This document shows positions 1-9,370 of a stretch of 64,000 nucleotides of DNA, piece by piece (within the stretch, counting starts at the first letter, position 1; each line of letters starts with the position of its first letter). The stretch is from JBBDMC01 sp963775235 (GTDB lineage Bacteria; Pseudomonadota; Alphaproteobacteria; Rhizobiales; Kaistiaceae), in the NCBI GenBank assembly GCA_963775235.1, contig CAVZHY010000004.1:186001-250000 (forward strand), in the 5' to 3' direction. The notes beneath the pieces were generated by a model. It was not told the origin of the DNA, made no database searches, and saw only the letters and a list, made by a program, of their open reading frames with translations. The position numbers were made by a program, and so were the translations under genes.

Positions 1-3000
1 AGTACCAGTCGTCCGGGGCGGGGGCAGTGAAATTGGTGAGGTTGAGAATGCCGACGTCGACGGCGGCGACCGTTACGTAGGCTTCCGTGCCGGGCGCGAG
101 ATTGGCGACCGATACCGGGATGGTCATCGGCTGGCGCGGCCGCATCTCGTCGGGAAGGTCGAGCGAGACAGCAAGGTCGCGATCGCCCGGATCGACCTTC
201 GCCCAGGTGAGGCCGAGGGCGCGCGCCGGCATGCGCTTCGCCGCGATGTCCATCGGGCGGTAGAGCGTGGCGGTGACGTAGGCGCCGGGGCCCCATTCCT
301 CCGTCACGGCGAGATCGACGGTGGTGCCGTCGGCCGGAACATCGACCGATTTCATGGCGATCAGGCGATTGTCGATGACGGTGATGAGGGCGGTGCCGGG
401 GAAACTGCGGGTCGAGGCGGAGCTTCGCCGTCTCGCCGACGTGGTAGGCGGGCTTGTCGAGCGCCACCTGCAGCGTGTCGGGCGTGTCCGACGAGGCGAC
501 GGCGCGGTACCAGCCGGCGTAGAACTCGACGCTCGTAGCCGCCGGCGCGTCGTCGTCCTCGACCGTCAGGCGATAGCGGCCCCAGTCGACGTTGGCGGCG
601 ATCTTCGCCGGCGCGTCGGCGGTGAAATCGACGGTGCCGCCGTCGACGCGCGCGGCGTTGGTGATCAACTCGTAGTTCCAGCGGCCGTTGCTGTTGTACC
701 ACTGGTAGTCGCTCTCCAGCCGCTCGAGCTTCCATTTGACGCCGGTCTTGGCGGCGCGCGAACCGTCGGGCGCGACCATGATCGCCTCGAAGGCGGCGGT
801 GGCGCCCTCGCTGACGTCGCCGTCGAACAGCGGCTTGACGCCGATCATCGGCGCGCCTGGAACGACCGGGCGGGTGAGGGTGCGCTCGACGGCGCGGCCG
901 TTGGTGTCGGCGAGCCGCACGATGAGGTCGGCGGTGAACGGATGGGTCGACGTTTCCGGTGCGGGCAGCGTCACGTCGAACGACGCCTTGCCGTCGGCGT
1001 CGGTGGTCGCGTCGACCTCGAGCGGCTCGCGCGTCGGCTGGATGCTCTCTTCGGCTGAGGCCGAAGCGATAGCCGGGGAATGCGGCGAGCGTGTCGGTCG
1101 GCTTCAGCGCCACCTCGCCCTCGACCGTGAGGTCGGGCGCCGGGGCGCCGTAGAGGTAGCGGGCGGCGAGGTCGACGGTGGCGGGGGAGGCCGGGTCGAA
1201 GGCCGCGGCGTCGGTGGCAAGCTCGAAGGCGAGCCGCTCCGGCTCGAAGTCCTCCACCAGCACCGAGGTCTCGGCGATCGGGTCGCCCTTCGGGGTCGGC
1301 GTAGAGCTTGACCCGCCAGGCGCCGCGCATGGCGTTCGCCTGCAGCGTCACGTCGGCGCTGTAGCCGCCGAGGCCGCCGTCGGAGAGGACGGTGCGCAGG
1401 AACTCGACGCCGTCCGGCCGGTCGACGACGAGCGTGAGCGGCAGGTCGCCGATGGCGCGGGCGCGGTCGTCACGGACGAGCGCGGTAAGGTGGACCACTT
1501 CGCCCGGCCGGTAGATGCCGCGCTCCGGCGTCAGGAACACGTCGAGCGCGCCGGCAGCCGGGCGGCCGCCGACGCCGCGGTCGGTGAGGTCGAAGGCGGC
1601 GCGGGTGAGGTCGATGAAGCCGTAGTCGTCGCCGGTCTCGGCGACGACCAGTTGCGGCGCCATGCCGCCGGTGCCACGCGCCAGCCCCGGTGCGAAGTCC
1701 GCGCGGCCGGCGGCGTCGGTGGTGGACTTCGCCGAGCACCTCGTTGTTGACCGCCACCAGGCGGACCTTGGCGCCGGCGATCGGCTGCGGCGGTCGCGAG
1801 CGAGCGCACCAGCGCATGGACGCCGTCGTCGCCGGACATCGCCGTCAGCCCGAGGTCGGAGATGACGAACCACTGGGTGGCGATCGGCCCCCACTGGTTG
1901 GCGTCGCCGGTGGCTGGCGCCGCGGTGATGGCGTAGACGCCGGGCTTCATATCCGGCAGGGCGTCGGCGATCGGGATGGCGGTGACGACGGTCTCGTTGA
2001 GCTTCGACGACTGGATGCCGATCTCGCCCTCCCAGATCTTGGCGCCGCTCTCGTCGGCGATCTGCTGGCGCGGAGTACGAGTTGAGCGCCGCCATGAAGG
2101 GGCCGTCGCGCACCACCTCGGCGAGCGAGCGGTCGCCGATCCGGTAGATCGTCGCCTTGGCCGTGTCGGTGTTGACCGAGGAGAGCGGGATCGAGGCGCC
2201 GGGGCCGGCCGGCAGCACGTAGGCGTTGCCGGCGAAGCCGACCCACGGCGCGCGGTCGCGCACGTAGACGCTGAGCTCGACCGGGTGGGCGAGCGTCTCG
2301 CCGTCCGCCGCCGGCAGTCCGCCGCGCACGCGGATGGTGTAGCGGGTGCCGTGGACGACGCCGTCGATGCAGATCTGGTTCGCTTGCGGCTCGACCGCGA
2401 GCCCGTCGCCGCCCTCGACCGTGACGAAGTCGGCAAGGTCCGGCCGCTTCACCGCCAGCGCGTCGGAGAAGCGGATGCAGATCTGCGGCGTCGCGCTGTC
2501 GGCCTCGACCTCGTGCGAGAGGATGCGGAAGCCGTGCTCGGCCACGCCTTCTCGTAGGTGGCGCGAAGTGCCGGCGTCTCGACCAGGGCGAGGCTGGCGC
2601 GGTAGGCGCGGATGGCCGGCTTCCAGTTCTCCCGCCGGGCGAGCGCGTCGCCGAGCATCGGCAAGCGCGCGGGCCTGGTCGGGCGCGGCGGAGGCGCGGA
2701 GGTAGGCGTTGATGGCGGCGGCCGCGGCGTCCGACCATGCGCCCATGCGGTCGGTGTAGTCCGACGGGTTGCGCGCGAGGCTCGCCTCGGCGAAGGCGAG
2801 CCAGGTCGCCGGATCGTCGTCGGCGATCGCCAGCGCCTGCCCGAACGCGACGGCTGCCTTGTCGTTCTGGCCGGCGCTGGCCGCGACGGCACCGGCATTC
2901 GATCAGCGCGCCGTAGCTGCCGCGGCTGGCGGCGAACCGCCGTTTGAACTCGCCGACCAGCGCGCGCGCCGCCGTCGATCTCGCTTTGCGGCAGGAAGCT

Positions 3001-3357
3001 GAGATCACCGAGGCGCTGACGCTCGAGTGATGGCGTGACTTCGGCGGCCTCGACCACCCTTCCCGCCGTCGCGTCCGGCGTCGAGGTGAGGGCGCCGAAG
3101 TCCGACTTCAGGAAGCACCAGCCGGCTTTGGTGTTGAAGGTGAACGCGCGGCACGCGTCGTTGGAGAGGCACGCGGCCTGGCACTGATCGACGCCAACGT
3201 TCTTTATCGTGCTGAGGTCGTGGCCCGGATAATCGGCTTGCGGCGTCACGATCAGGCGCCGGTCCGCGGCCACGGCGCTGCCAGCCGCCACGGCTGCGGC
3301 AAACAGAATCGCCGCGATGCCAAGGGTCATGCCTGCTCGAAAAACGGCGGTCCGCAT
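1..3357 (-). pseudogene. Alpha-2-macroglobulin family protein with N-terminal PAN/Apple domain (3' end outside window, multiple frame breaks)
   Basis: Begins at 3357 with a signal peptide (MRTAVFRAGMTLGIAA...) and a Cys-rich PAN/Apple segment (about residues 33-100, with CQAACLSNDACRAF and WCFLKSDFG). It continues as a bacterial alpha-2-macroglobulin: MG-type beta domains such as GIYRPGEVVHLTALVRDD, and a late YHVGETAKLRL segment. Bacterial A2Ms are periplasmic protease traps, often paired with penicillin-binding protein PbpC, which would lie beyond position 1. Coding similarity hops between the three minus frames near 2960, 2895, 2665, 2550, 2070, 1790, 1725, 1285, 1060 and about 400. Each in-frame piece is intact and uses normal codons. 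Where I resolved the join (1790, 1725, 1060), one surplus G or C restores the frame. This suggests indel errors at a contig end, or a very young pseudogene. The thioester region is not in the window. Confidence 0.75.
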
Positions 3358-3530
3358 CGCCTCACTCCACTGTCGCCCACCCGCCGCGGCGATATTAGGA
3401 AGCGACCGTGGCCGCGTAAAGCGAACGCGCTGACGGACAGGCGCTCATTTCTTCACCACCGCCCAATGCTGCACTGCCGAAAGAATTGGCATCGCGACGC
3501 AAAGCGCCGCGATTTCAGGGCGCGGCACGC

Positions 3531-3547
3531 TGGCACGCGAATTGCGG
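3531..3547 (+). promoter_or_regulatory. Sigma-54 (RpoN) promoter of the urt operon
   Basis: TGGCAC-N5-TTGC matches the -24/-12 consensus, with exactly 10 bases between the invariant GG (3532-3533) and GC (3544-3545). The predicted start is near 3557, giving a leader of about 40 nt before urtA with a GGGGGAG ribosome site at 3588-3594. RpoN with NtrC controls urea and ammonium scavenging in many alphaproteobacteria, so the site fits the gene. I could not find a convincing NtrC palindrome upstream. Confidence 0.75.
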
Positions 3548-3598
3548 AAAGGCTCCACGGCGTCCTCCCGAGACGTCCGATCCAACAGGGGGAGTTAC

Positions 3599-4894
3599 AT
3601 GAAGTATATGCGCAACGCCGCGTTCGCGGCCTGGGCCGCGGCGGCCCTCTCGGTTCCGCTCGCCGCGCCCGCTCGTGCTGCCGACGACACCATCAAGGTC
3701 GGCATTCTGCATTCGCTGTCAGGTACGATGGCAATCTCCGAGACGACGCTCAAGGACGTGATGCTCATGCTGATCGATGAGCAGAACAAGAAGGGTGGCC
3801 TGCTCGGCAAGAAGCTGGAGCCGGTGGTCGTCGACCCGGCTTCCGACTGGCCCACATTTGCCGAGAAGGCCCGCGAGCTCATCAGCCAGGACGGCGTCGC
3901 CGTCGTATTCGGCTGCTGGACGTCGGCTTCGCGCAAGTCCGTTCTGCCGGTCTTCAACGAGCTCAATTCGATTCTTTTCTACCCGGTTCAGTACGAGGGC
4001 CAGGAAAGCGAGCGCAACGTCTTCTACACCGGCGCCGCGCCGAACCAGCAGGCGATTCCCGCGGTCGACTATCTGATGAGTGACGAGGGAGGCGCGGTGA
4101 AGCGGTGGGTGCTGGAAGGCACCGACTACGTCTATCCGCGCACCACCAACAAGATCCTCCAGGCTTATCTCAAGTCGAAGGGCGTCGCTGACGACGATAT
4201 TCTGGTCAACTACACGCCATTCAGCTTTTCTGACTGGCAGACCGAAGTCGCGCGTATCAAGGCTTTCGGATCAGCCGGCAAGAAGACGGCCGTGGTCTCG
4301 ACCATCAATGGCGATGCCAACGTGCCGTTCTACAAGGAACTCGGCAACCAAGGCATCAAGGCGACCGACATTCCGGTTGTGGCCTTCTCGGTCGGCGAAG
4401 AGGAACTCGCCGGTCTGGATACCGCTCCGCTCGTCGGCCACCTGGCGGCATGGAACTACTTCGAATCGATCGACACGCCGGAAAACAAGGACTTCATCGA
4501 CAAGTGGCACGCGTACATCGGCAACGACAAGCGGACCACCAATGACCCGATGGAAGCTCACTACATCGGCTTCAACATGTGGGTGAAGGCGGTCGAGAAG
4601 GCCGGGACCACCGATCCCGACAAGGTCATCGCCGCGCTGCCGGGTATCCAAGTCCCGAACCTGACCGGGGGCATGTCGGAGATGCTGCCCAACCACCACA
4701 TCACCAAGCCGGTCTACATCGGGGAAATCCGCGACGACGGGCAGTTCGACGTCGTCTGGCAGACCGATGATCTGGTGCCCGGCAAGCCGTGGTCGCCATA
4801 CCTGCCCGAATCGAAGGATCTGGTCTCCGACTGGGTCAAGCTGGACTGCGGCAGCTACAACACCGTCACCAAGGCCTGCGTCGGATCGAACTGA
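3599..4894 (+). CDS. urtA: Urea ABC transporter, periplasmic substrate-binding protein UrtA
   Basis: 431 aa. A signal peptide (MKYMRNAAFAAWAAAALSVPLAAPARA) is followed by the UrtA N terminus DDTIKVGILHSLSGTMAISE. The leucine/amide-binding (Peripla_BP) fold follows, with the family segments VFGCWTSASRKSVLPVFNE and LFYPVQYEGQE. It binds urea or short amides in the periplasm and delivers them to UrtBC. The ATG at 3599 is chosen because it has a strong GGGGGAG site 5 nt upstream and gives a proper signal peptide. It is the first gene of urtABCDE behind the sigma-54 promoter, so it is probably induced by nitrogen limitation. No urease genes are in the window. Confidence 0.95.
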   Translation: MKYMRNAAFAAWAAAALSVPLAAPARAADDTIKVGILHSLSGTMAISETTLKDVMLMLIDEQNKKGGLLGKKLEPVVVDPASDWPTFAEKARELISQDGVAVVFGCWTSASRKSVLPVFNELNSILFYPVQYEGQESERNVFYTGAAPNQQAIPAVDYLMSDEGGAVKRWVLEGTDYVYPRTTNKILQAYLKSKGVADDDILVNYTPFSFSDWQTEVARIKAFGSAGKKTAVVSTINGDANVPFYKELGNQGIKATDIPVVAFSVGEEELAGLDTAPLVGHLAAWNYFESIDTPENKDFIDKWHAYIGNDKRTTNDPMEAHYIGFNMWVKAVEKAGTTDPDKVIAALPGIQVPNLTGGMSEMLPNHHITKPVYIGEIRDDGQFDVVWQTDDLVPGKPWSPYLPESKDLVSDWVKLDCGSYNTVTKACVGSN

Positions 4895-4914
4895 TCACGC
4901 ACTGTCCGACAACC

Positions 4915-4939
4915 GGGAGGCGGCGACCCGCCGCCTCCC
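4915..4939 (+). promoter_or_regulatory. Intercistronic hairpin between urtA and urtB
   Basis: A perfect 10-bp stem GGGAGGCGGC / GCCGCCTCCC with a GACCC loop lies 21 nt after the urtA stop and 28 nt before the urtB start. It has no T-tract, so it is unlikely to be a full terminator. It probably protects the urtA 3' end or attenuates transcription so that the binding protein is made in excess over the membrane subunits. Confidence 0.65.
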
Positions 4940-4967
4940 ATTTCGACCACGGGCCGGCAACGAGTTG

Positions 4968-6573
4968 ATGCACGCACTCCGGACGATCCTGCTGACCGCA
5001 CTGACAGCGGTGGTTCTCGTCTCAGGCGCCCGGGCGCAGACGGCAGGCCTCGCCGACGCGCTTGCTCTTTTGACCGCCAACAGCTTTCCGAAGACCGAAA
5101 CCGCCGTCAACGAAATTGCCGACAGCGGCGACCCCGCCGCGCAGGCGATCCTCGAAGCCGTGCAGACGGGCAAGCTCGTCTATGCCAACGATTCGAAGGC
5201 CGTCTTCATCAAGACCGAACTCGGGCGACCTTGTCGACGCTGCCACCGGCGCCACCTACACCGGACCGCCGCCGCAGGACCTGAAAACAGTTCGTCTCAA
5301 CAACCGTGTGCGGAGCACGGTTATCGCCGCGCTCGGCACCCTGCAGCTTCACTCACCCGATCGCGGCAAACGCCTTGCCGCCGCCGCCGCCGTGTTCAAT
5401 GCGCACGACCCTTCGGCCTTGCCGGCACTTGATGCCGCCATTTCGAAGGAGACCGATGCGAGCGTTTTGCGGGCGCTTCAGCAGGCGCGGGCCGCCATCA
5501 TCATCGCCAGCGTGGACAGTGCCGAGGCAGACAAGATCGACGCGATCAAGACGATCAGCGACCGCGGCGATCGGGACGCGCTCGCCTTTCTCACCGGCAT
5601 AAGCGACACCACGCCAGCCGTCCGGGCCGCGGCGGATGCTGCGATCACCCGGGTTAACGGTCTCCTCGCCATCTGGGGCGTGCTGCAGAGCCTGTGGTAC
5701 AGCCTGTCGCTCGGATCGGTCCTGCTTCTCGCCGCCATCGGCCTTGCCATCACGTTTGGCGTCATGGGTGTCATCAACATGGCCCACGGCGAGATGGTCA
5801 TGCTCGGGGCCTACACCACGTTCGTGGTTCAGGAGACGATCCGCAACCAGGCACCGTGGCTGTTCGATTGGTCGCTGGCGGTCGCCCTGCCGCTGGCGTT
5901 TCTCGTCGCCGGCGCGGTGGGGATCGTGATCGAGCGGGGCATCATCAGGTTCCTCTATGGGCGCCCGCTCGAAACGCTGCTGGCGACATGGGGCGTGTCG
6001 CTCGTCCTGCAGCAAGCCGTGCGCACGATCTTCGGCCCGAACAACCGTCAGGTCGGCAACCCGTCGTGGATGTCGGGCGCCTTCGATCTTGGCAACCTGA
6101 CGATCACCTACAACCGCATGTGGATCATCGTATTCGCCTTCGCGGTGTTCTGCGTGCTGCTGCTGGTGCTGCGCTTCACCTCGTTCGGCTTGCAGATGCG
6201 GGCGGTAACGCAGAACCGCCCGATGGCGTCTGCCATGGGCATCCGCACGCCATGGATCGATGCCCTGACATTTGGCCTGGGGTCCGGCATCGCCGGTATC
6301 GCCGGCGTCGCGCTCTCCCAGATCGACAACGTCAGTCCGAACCTCGGCCAAAACTACATCGTCGACTCTTTCATGGTGGTGGTGTTTGGCGGCGTCGGCA
6401 ACCTTTGGGGAACGCTGATCGCGGCGTTGTCGCTCGGCGCGGCCAACAAGCTGCTTGAGCCCTTTGCCGGCGCGGTCCTCGGCAAGATCGTCGTGCTGGT
6501 CTTCATCATCCTGTTCATCCAGCGCCGTCCGCGCGGTCTGTTTGCGCTCCGCGGCAGGGCGATCGAAGCATGA
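4968..6573 (+). CDS. urtB: Urea ABC transporter permease UrtB (one apparent frameshift)
   Basis: About 534 aa when joined. The N-terminal part (from 4968, MHALRTILLTALTAVV..., signal peptide) is the UrtB-specific periplasmic extension. The C-terminal 290 residues are a LivH-type permease with eight or so hydrophobic segments (e.g. GVMGVINMAHGEMVMLGAYT, FGGVGNLWGTLIAALSLGAA). The frame changes at 5223-5225, where CTCGGGCGAC should read CTC GGC GAC; removing one G from the GGG run restores ...KTELGDLVDAATG.... The rest is intact and the next gene overlaps by 4 bp, so a sequencing indel is the likeliest cause. It forms the urea channel with UrtC. Confidence 0.9.
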
Positions 6574-7721
6574 TCAACCCGTTCTTCTCGCGCGCCGTCG
6601 ATCGCACGACCCTGATTGCGCTGCTGGTGATCCTGGTCGCCGGCGCCGGCGTGCCGGTGCTCAATCTTTATGTGCCGGTGTCGTGCCCGCTGCACATCCC
6701 GAGTTACGTTGTTCCCCTGGTCGGCAAGTACCTGACCTATGCGCTGCTGGCGCTGTCGGTCGGGCTGATCTGGGGCTATGCGGGCATCCTGTCGCTCGGC
6801 CACGGCGCCTTCTTCGCGCTCGGCGGCTACACCATGGGCATGTATCTCATGCGCCAGATCGGCGCGCGTGGCGTCTACGGCGATCCGATCCTTCCCGACT
6901 TCATGGTCTTCATCAACTGGAAGTCCCTGCCCTGGTACTGGTACGGCTTCAACCATTTCTGGTTCGCCGCCATCATGGTGGTGCTGGTGCCGGGCCTCCT
7001 GGCGTTCGTTTTCGGCTGGTTCGCCTTTCGCAGCCGGGTTACCGGCGTCTATCTGTCGATCATCACCCAGGCCATGACCTACGCGCTGATGCTGTCGTTC
7101 TTCCGCAACGACATGGGCTTCGGCGGCAACAACGGACTGACCGACTTCAAGGACATTCTCGGCTCCAACGTCCAGACCGATGGCACGCGCGGCGTGCTCT
7201 TCTTCGCATCAGCCTTCGCACTGGCGCTCGGGCTGTTTGTTTGCCGCGCGGTGATCGCGTCGAAGTACGGCAAGGTGTTGATCGCCATTCGCGATGCGGA
7301 GAGCCGGACGCGGTTCCTGGGGTATCGGGTCGAGAGCTACAAGCTGGTCGTTTTCGTATTGTCGGCCGCCATGGCCGGCATCGCCGGCGCCCTCTACGTT
7401 CCGCAAGTCGGTATCATCAACCCAAGCGAGTTCGCGCCGGCCAATTCGATCGAGATCGTCATCTGGGTGGCGGTCGGCGGACGCGGAACGCTGGTCGGAC
7501 CGATCGTCGGTGCCATTCTCACCAACTTCGCCAAGACCTGGTTCACTACCGGCGCCCTTGCCCCGTACTGGCTCTTCGTGCTCGGCGGTCTGTTTATCGC
7601 CGTCACGCTGTTTCTGCCGAGGGGCATTGTCGGCACGCTCGCGGGACTTCTCGTCCGCGACCGCCGCGCCTCCCCGTCGGCGGCCGAGGCGCCGACGCCC
7701 AATCCGCAGGCAGCCGAGTAG
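6570..7721 (+). CDS. urtC: Urea ABC transporter permease UrtC
   Basis: 383 aa LivM-type inner-membrane permease. The N-terminal MINPFFSRAVDRTTLIALLVILVAG leads into the conserved SVGLIWGYAGILSLGHGAFFALGGYTMG region. A periplasmic loop containing PDFMVFINWKSLPWYWYGF follows, which is typical of UrtC. The EAA-like loop is seen around IRDAESRTRFLGYRVE, and the C terminus is LFLPRGIVGTLAG. Its ATG overlaps the urtB stop (ATGA, 6570-6573), indicating translational coupling. It pairs with UrtB. Confidence 0.95.
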   Translation: MINPFFSRAVDRTTLIALLVILVAGAGVPVLNLYVPVSCPLHIPSYVVPLVGKYLTYALLALSVGLIWGYAGILSLGHGAFFALGGYTMGMYLMRQIGARGVYGDPILPDFMVFINWKSLPWYWYGFNHFWFAAIMVVLVPGLLAFVFGWFAFRSRVTGVYLSIITQAMTYALMLSFFRNDMGFGGNNGLTDFKDILGSNVQTDGTRGVLFFASAFALALGLFVCRAVIASKYGKVLIAIRDAESRTRFLGYRVESYKLVVFVLSAAMAGIAGALYVPQVGIINPSEFAPANSIEIVIWVAVGGRGTLVGPIVGAILTNFAKTWFTTGALAPYWLFVLGGLFIAVTLFLPRGIVGTLAGLLVRDRRASPSAAEAPTPNPQAAE

Positions 7722-7726
7722 GGCCG

Positions 7727-8479
7727 ATGCAGGAGAAGGCCCGCCATTCGCTGCTCTACCTCGACGGCGTCACCGTTTCGTTCGACGGATTCAAGGCGCT
7801 AAACGAATTGTCGCTGGTCATAGAGCCCGGCGAGATGCGCGCCATCATCGGTCCAAACGGCGCCGGCAAGACGACGATGATGGACGTCATCACCGGCAAG
7901 ACGCGCGCCGACAAGGGCGACGTCTACTTCGACGGCACCGTCGATCTCGGTCGCCTCGACGAGGCGGCGATCGCCGAGCTCGGCATCGGCCGCAAGTTCC
8001 AGAAGCCGACCGTATTCGAGAACCACACCGTGTGGGACAACCTCGACCTGGCACTCGCCACCGGCCGGCGGCCTTTCAATGCGCTGTTCGGCCTCAGGCG
8101 CCCGTCCGACGACAAGCGCATCGGGGAATTATTGTCGATCATCCGCCTGGGCGACAGACGCAATGACCGCGCCGCCTACCTCAGCCATGGACAGAAGCAG
8201 TGGCTGGAGATCGGCATGCTGCTCGCGCAGGAGCCGAAGCTTCTTCTGGTCGACGAGCCGGCCGCCGGCATGACCGACGCCGAGACCGAGGGGACGGCCG
8301 AACTGCTCAAAGAGATTGCACAGGAGAAGTCGGTCGTCGTCGTCGAGCACGACATGGCCTTTGTCCGATCGCTTGCCGTCAAGGTGACGGTGCTGCACGA
8401 GGGCTCGGTGATCTCGGAAGGGTCGATCGACCACGTGTCGCAGGATCCGCGGGTGATCGAGGTCTATCTGGGACGCTGA
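7727..8479 (+). CDS. urtD: Urea ABC transporter ATPase UrtD
   Basis: 250 aa LivG-like ATPase on the cytoplasmic face of the urea importer. Walker A is GPNGAGKTT (about residues 43-51). The signature is LSHGQKQWLEIGMLL, the UrtD variant of LSGGQ. Walker B is LLLVDEPAAGMTD and the switch histidine is VVVVEHDMAFV. The chosen ATG at 7727 follows the urtC stop by 5 nt and gives the standard UrtD start MQEKARHSLLYLDGVTVSFDG. Confidence 0.95.
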   Translation: MQEKARHSLLYLDGVTVSFDGFKALNELSLVIEPGEMRAIIGPNGAGKTTMMDVITGKTRADKGDVYFDGTVDLGRLDEAAIAELGIGRKFQKPTVFENHTVWDNLDLALATGRRPFNALFGLRRPSDDKRIGELLSIIRLGDRRNDRAAYLSHGQKQWLEIGMLLAQEPKLLLVDEPAAGMTDAETEGTAELLKEIAQEKSVVVVEHDMAFVRSLAVKVTVLHEGSVISEGSIDHVSQDPRVIEVYLGR

Positions 8480-8486
8480 TGCCGCC

Positions 8487-9182
8487 ATGCTGGTAGCCAC
8501 TAACGTCGACCTGTTCTACGGCGCCGCCCAGGCCCTGCGCGGCGTCTCGCTCACCGCCGAGGTCGGCAAGGTCACCGCCCTGATGGGGCGCAACGGCGTC
8601 GGCAAGACATCGTTCCTGCGCGCCGTCGTCGGCCAGCAGCCGATCGCGCGCGGCACCGTCACCTTTGACGGCACGCCGCTCGGCCGGATGGCCCCGCACG
8701 AGCGCGCCCGCCTCGGCATCGGCTACGTGCCGCAGGGGCGGGAGATCTTTCCGCTGCTGACGGTGAAGGAGAACCTGGAGACCGGCTTCGCGCCGCTGGG
8801 GCGCGGCGAACGGTCGATCCCCTCCGACATCTTCGATCTCTTTCCGGTGCTGCGCGACATGCTGCGGCGACGCGGCGGCGACCTGTCCGGCGGTCAGCAG
8901 CAGCAACTCGCGATCGCGCGCGCCCTCGTCACCCGGCCGAAACTCCTGGTGCTCGACGAGCCAACCGAAGGCATCCAGCCTTCGATCATCAAGGACATCG
9001 GTCGCGCCATCGAATGGCTGCGGGCACAGGGGACGCTGGCAATTCTGCTGGTCGAGCAGTACTTCGACTTCGTCCATCAGCTCGCCGATACCTTTGCCGT
9101 CATGGACCGCGGCGAGATCGTGCTGTCCGGCAGGCGCGACCAGATGGAGCCCGGCGAGGTCCGGCGGCACCTGACGGTCTAG
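8487..9182 (+). CDS. urtE: Urea ABC transporter ATPase UrtE
   Basis: 231 aa LivF-like ATPase, partner of UrtD. Walker A is GRNGVGKTS, the signature LSGGQQQQLAIARALV, and Walker B LLVLDEPTEGIQPSI, the last typical of LivF/UrtE proteins; the H-loop is LLVEQYFDF. It starts 7 nt after urtD and is the last gene of the operon. A weak hairpin (CGGCCA / TGGCCG, 9183-9204) follows but has no T-tract. The 188 bp up to aglE hold no recognisable gene. Confidence 0.95.
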   Translation: MLVATNVDLFYGAAQALRGVSLTAEVGKVTALMGRNGVGKTSFLRAVVGQQPIARGTVTFDGTPLGRMAPHERARLGIGYVPQGREIFPLLTVKENLETGFAPLGRGERSIPSDIFDLFPVLRDMLRRRGGDLSGGQQQQLAIARALVTRPKLLVLDEPTEGIQPSIIKDIGRAIEWLRAQGTLAILLVEQYFDFVHQLADTFAVMDRGEIVLSGRRDQMEPGEVRRHLTV

Positions 9183-9370
9183 CGGCCAGGCTTGCTGGTG
9201 GCCGGTGATTTGACTCCGCGACATGCCCTCACTCATGATGTAGGTCAAAGCGTCGCACCCACGCGGCGCCACGCATGCTGAGTTCGAGGGGATCGCAACC
9301 GAAGATTGCGCACTTGACCTGCGGTCCTGATCCTCTTTGACTGACAATGCGACCAAGGGAGGTTCCCGCA

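Noticed and set aside
9183..9204. Terminator after urtE
   Set aside because: Only a 6-bp stem with a 10-nt loop and no T-tract.
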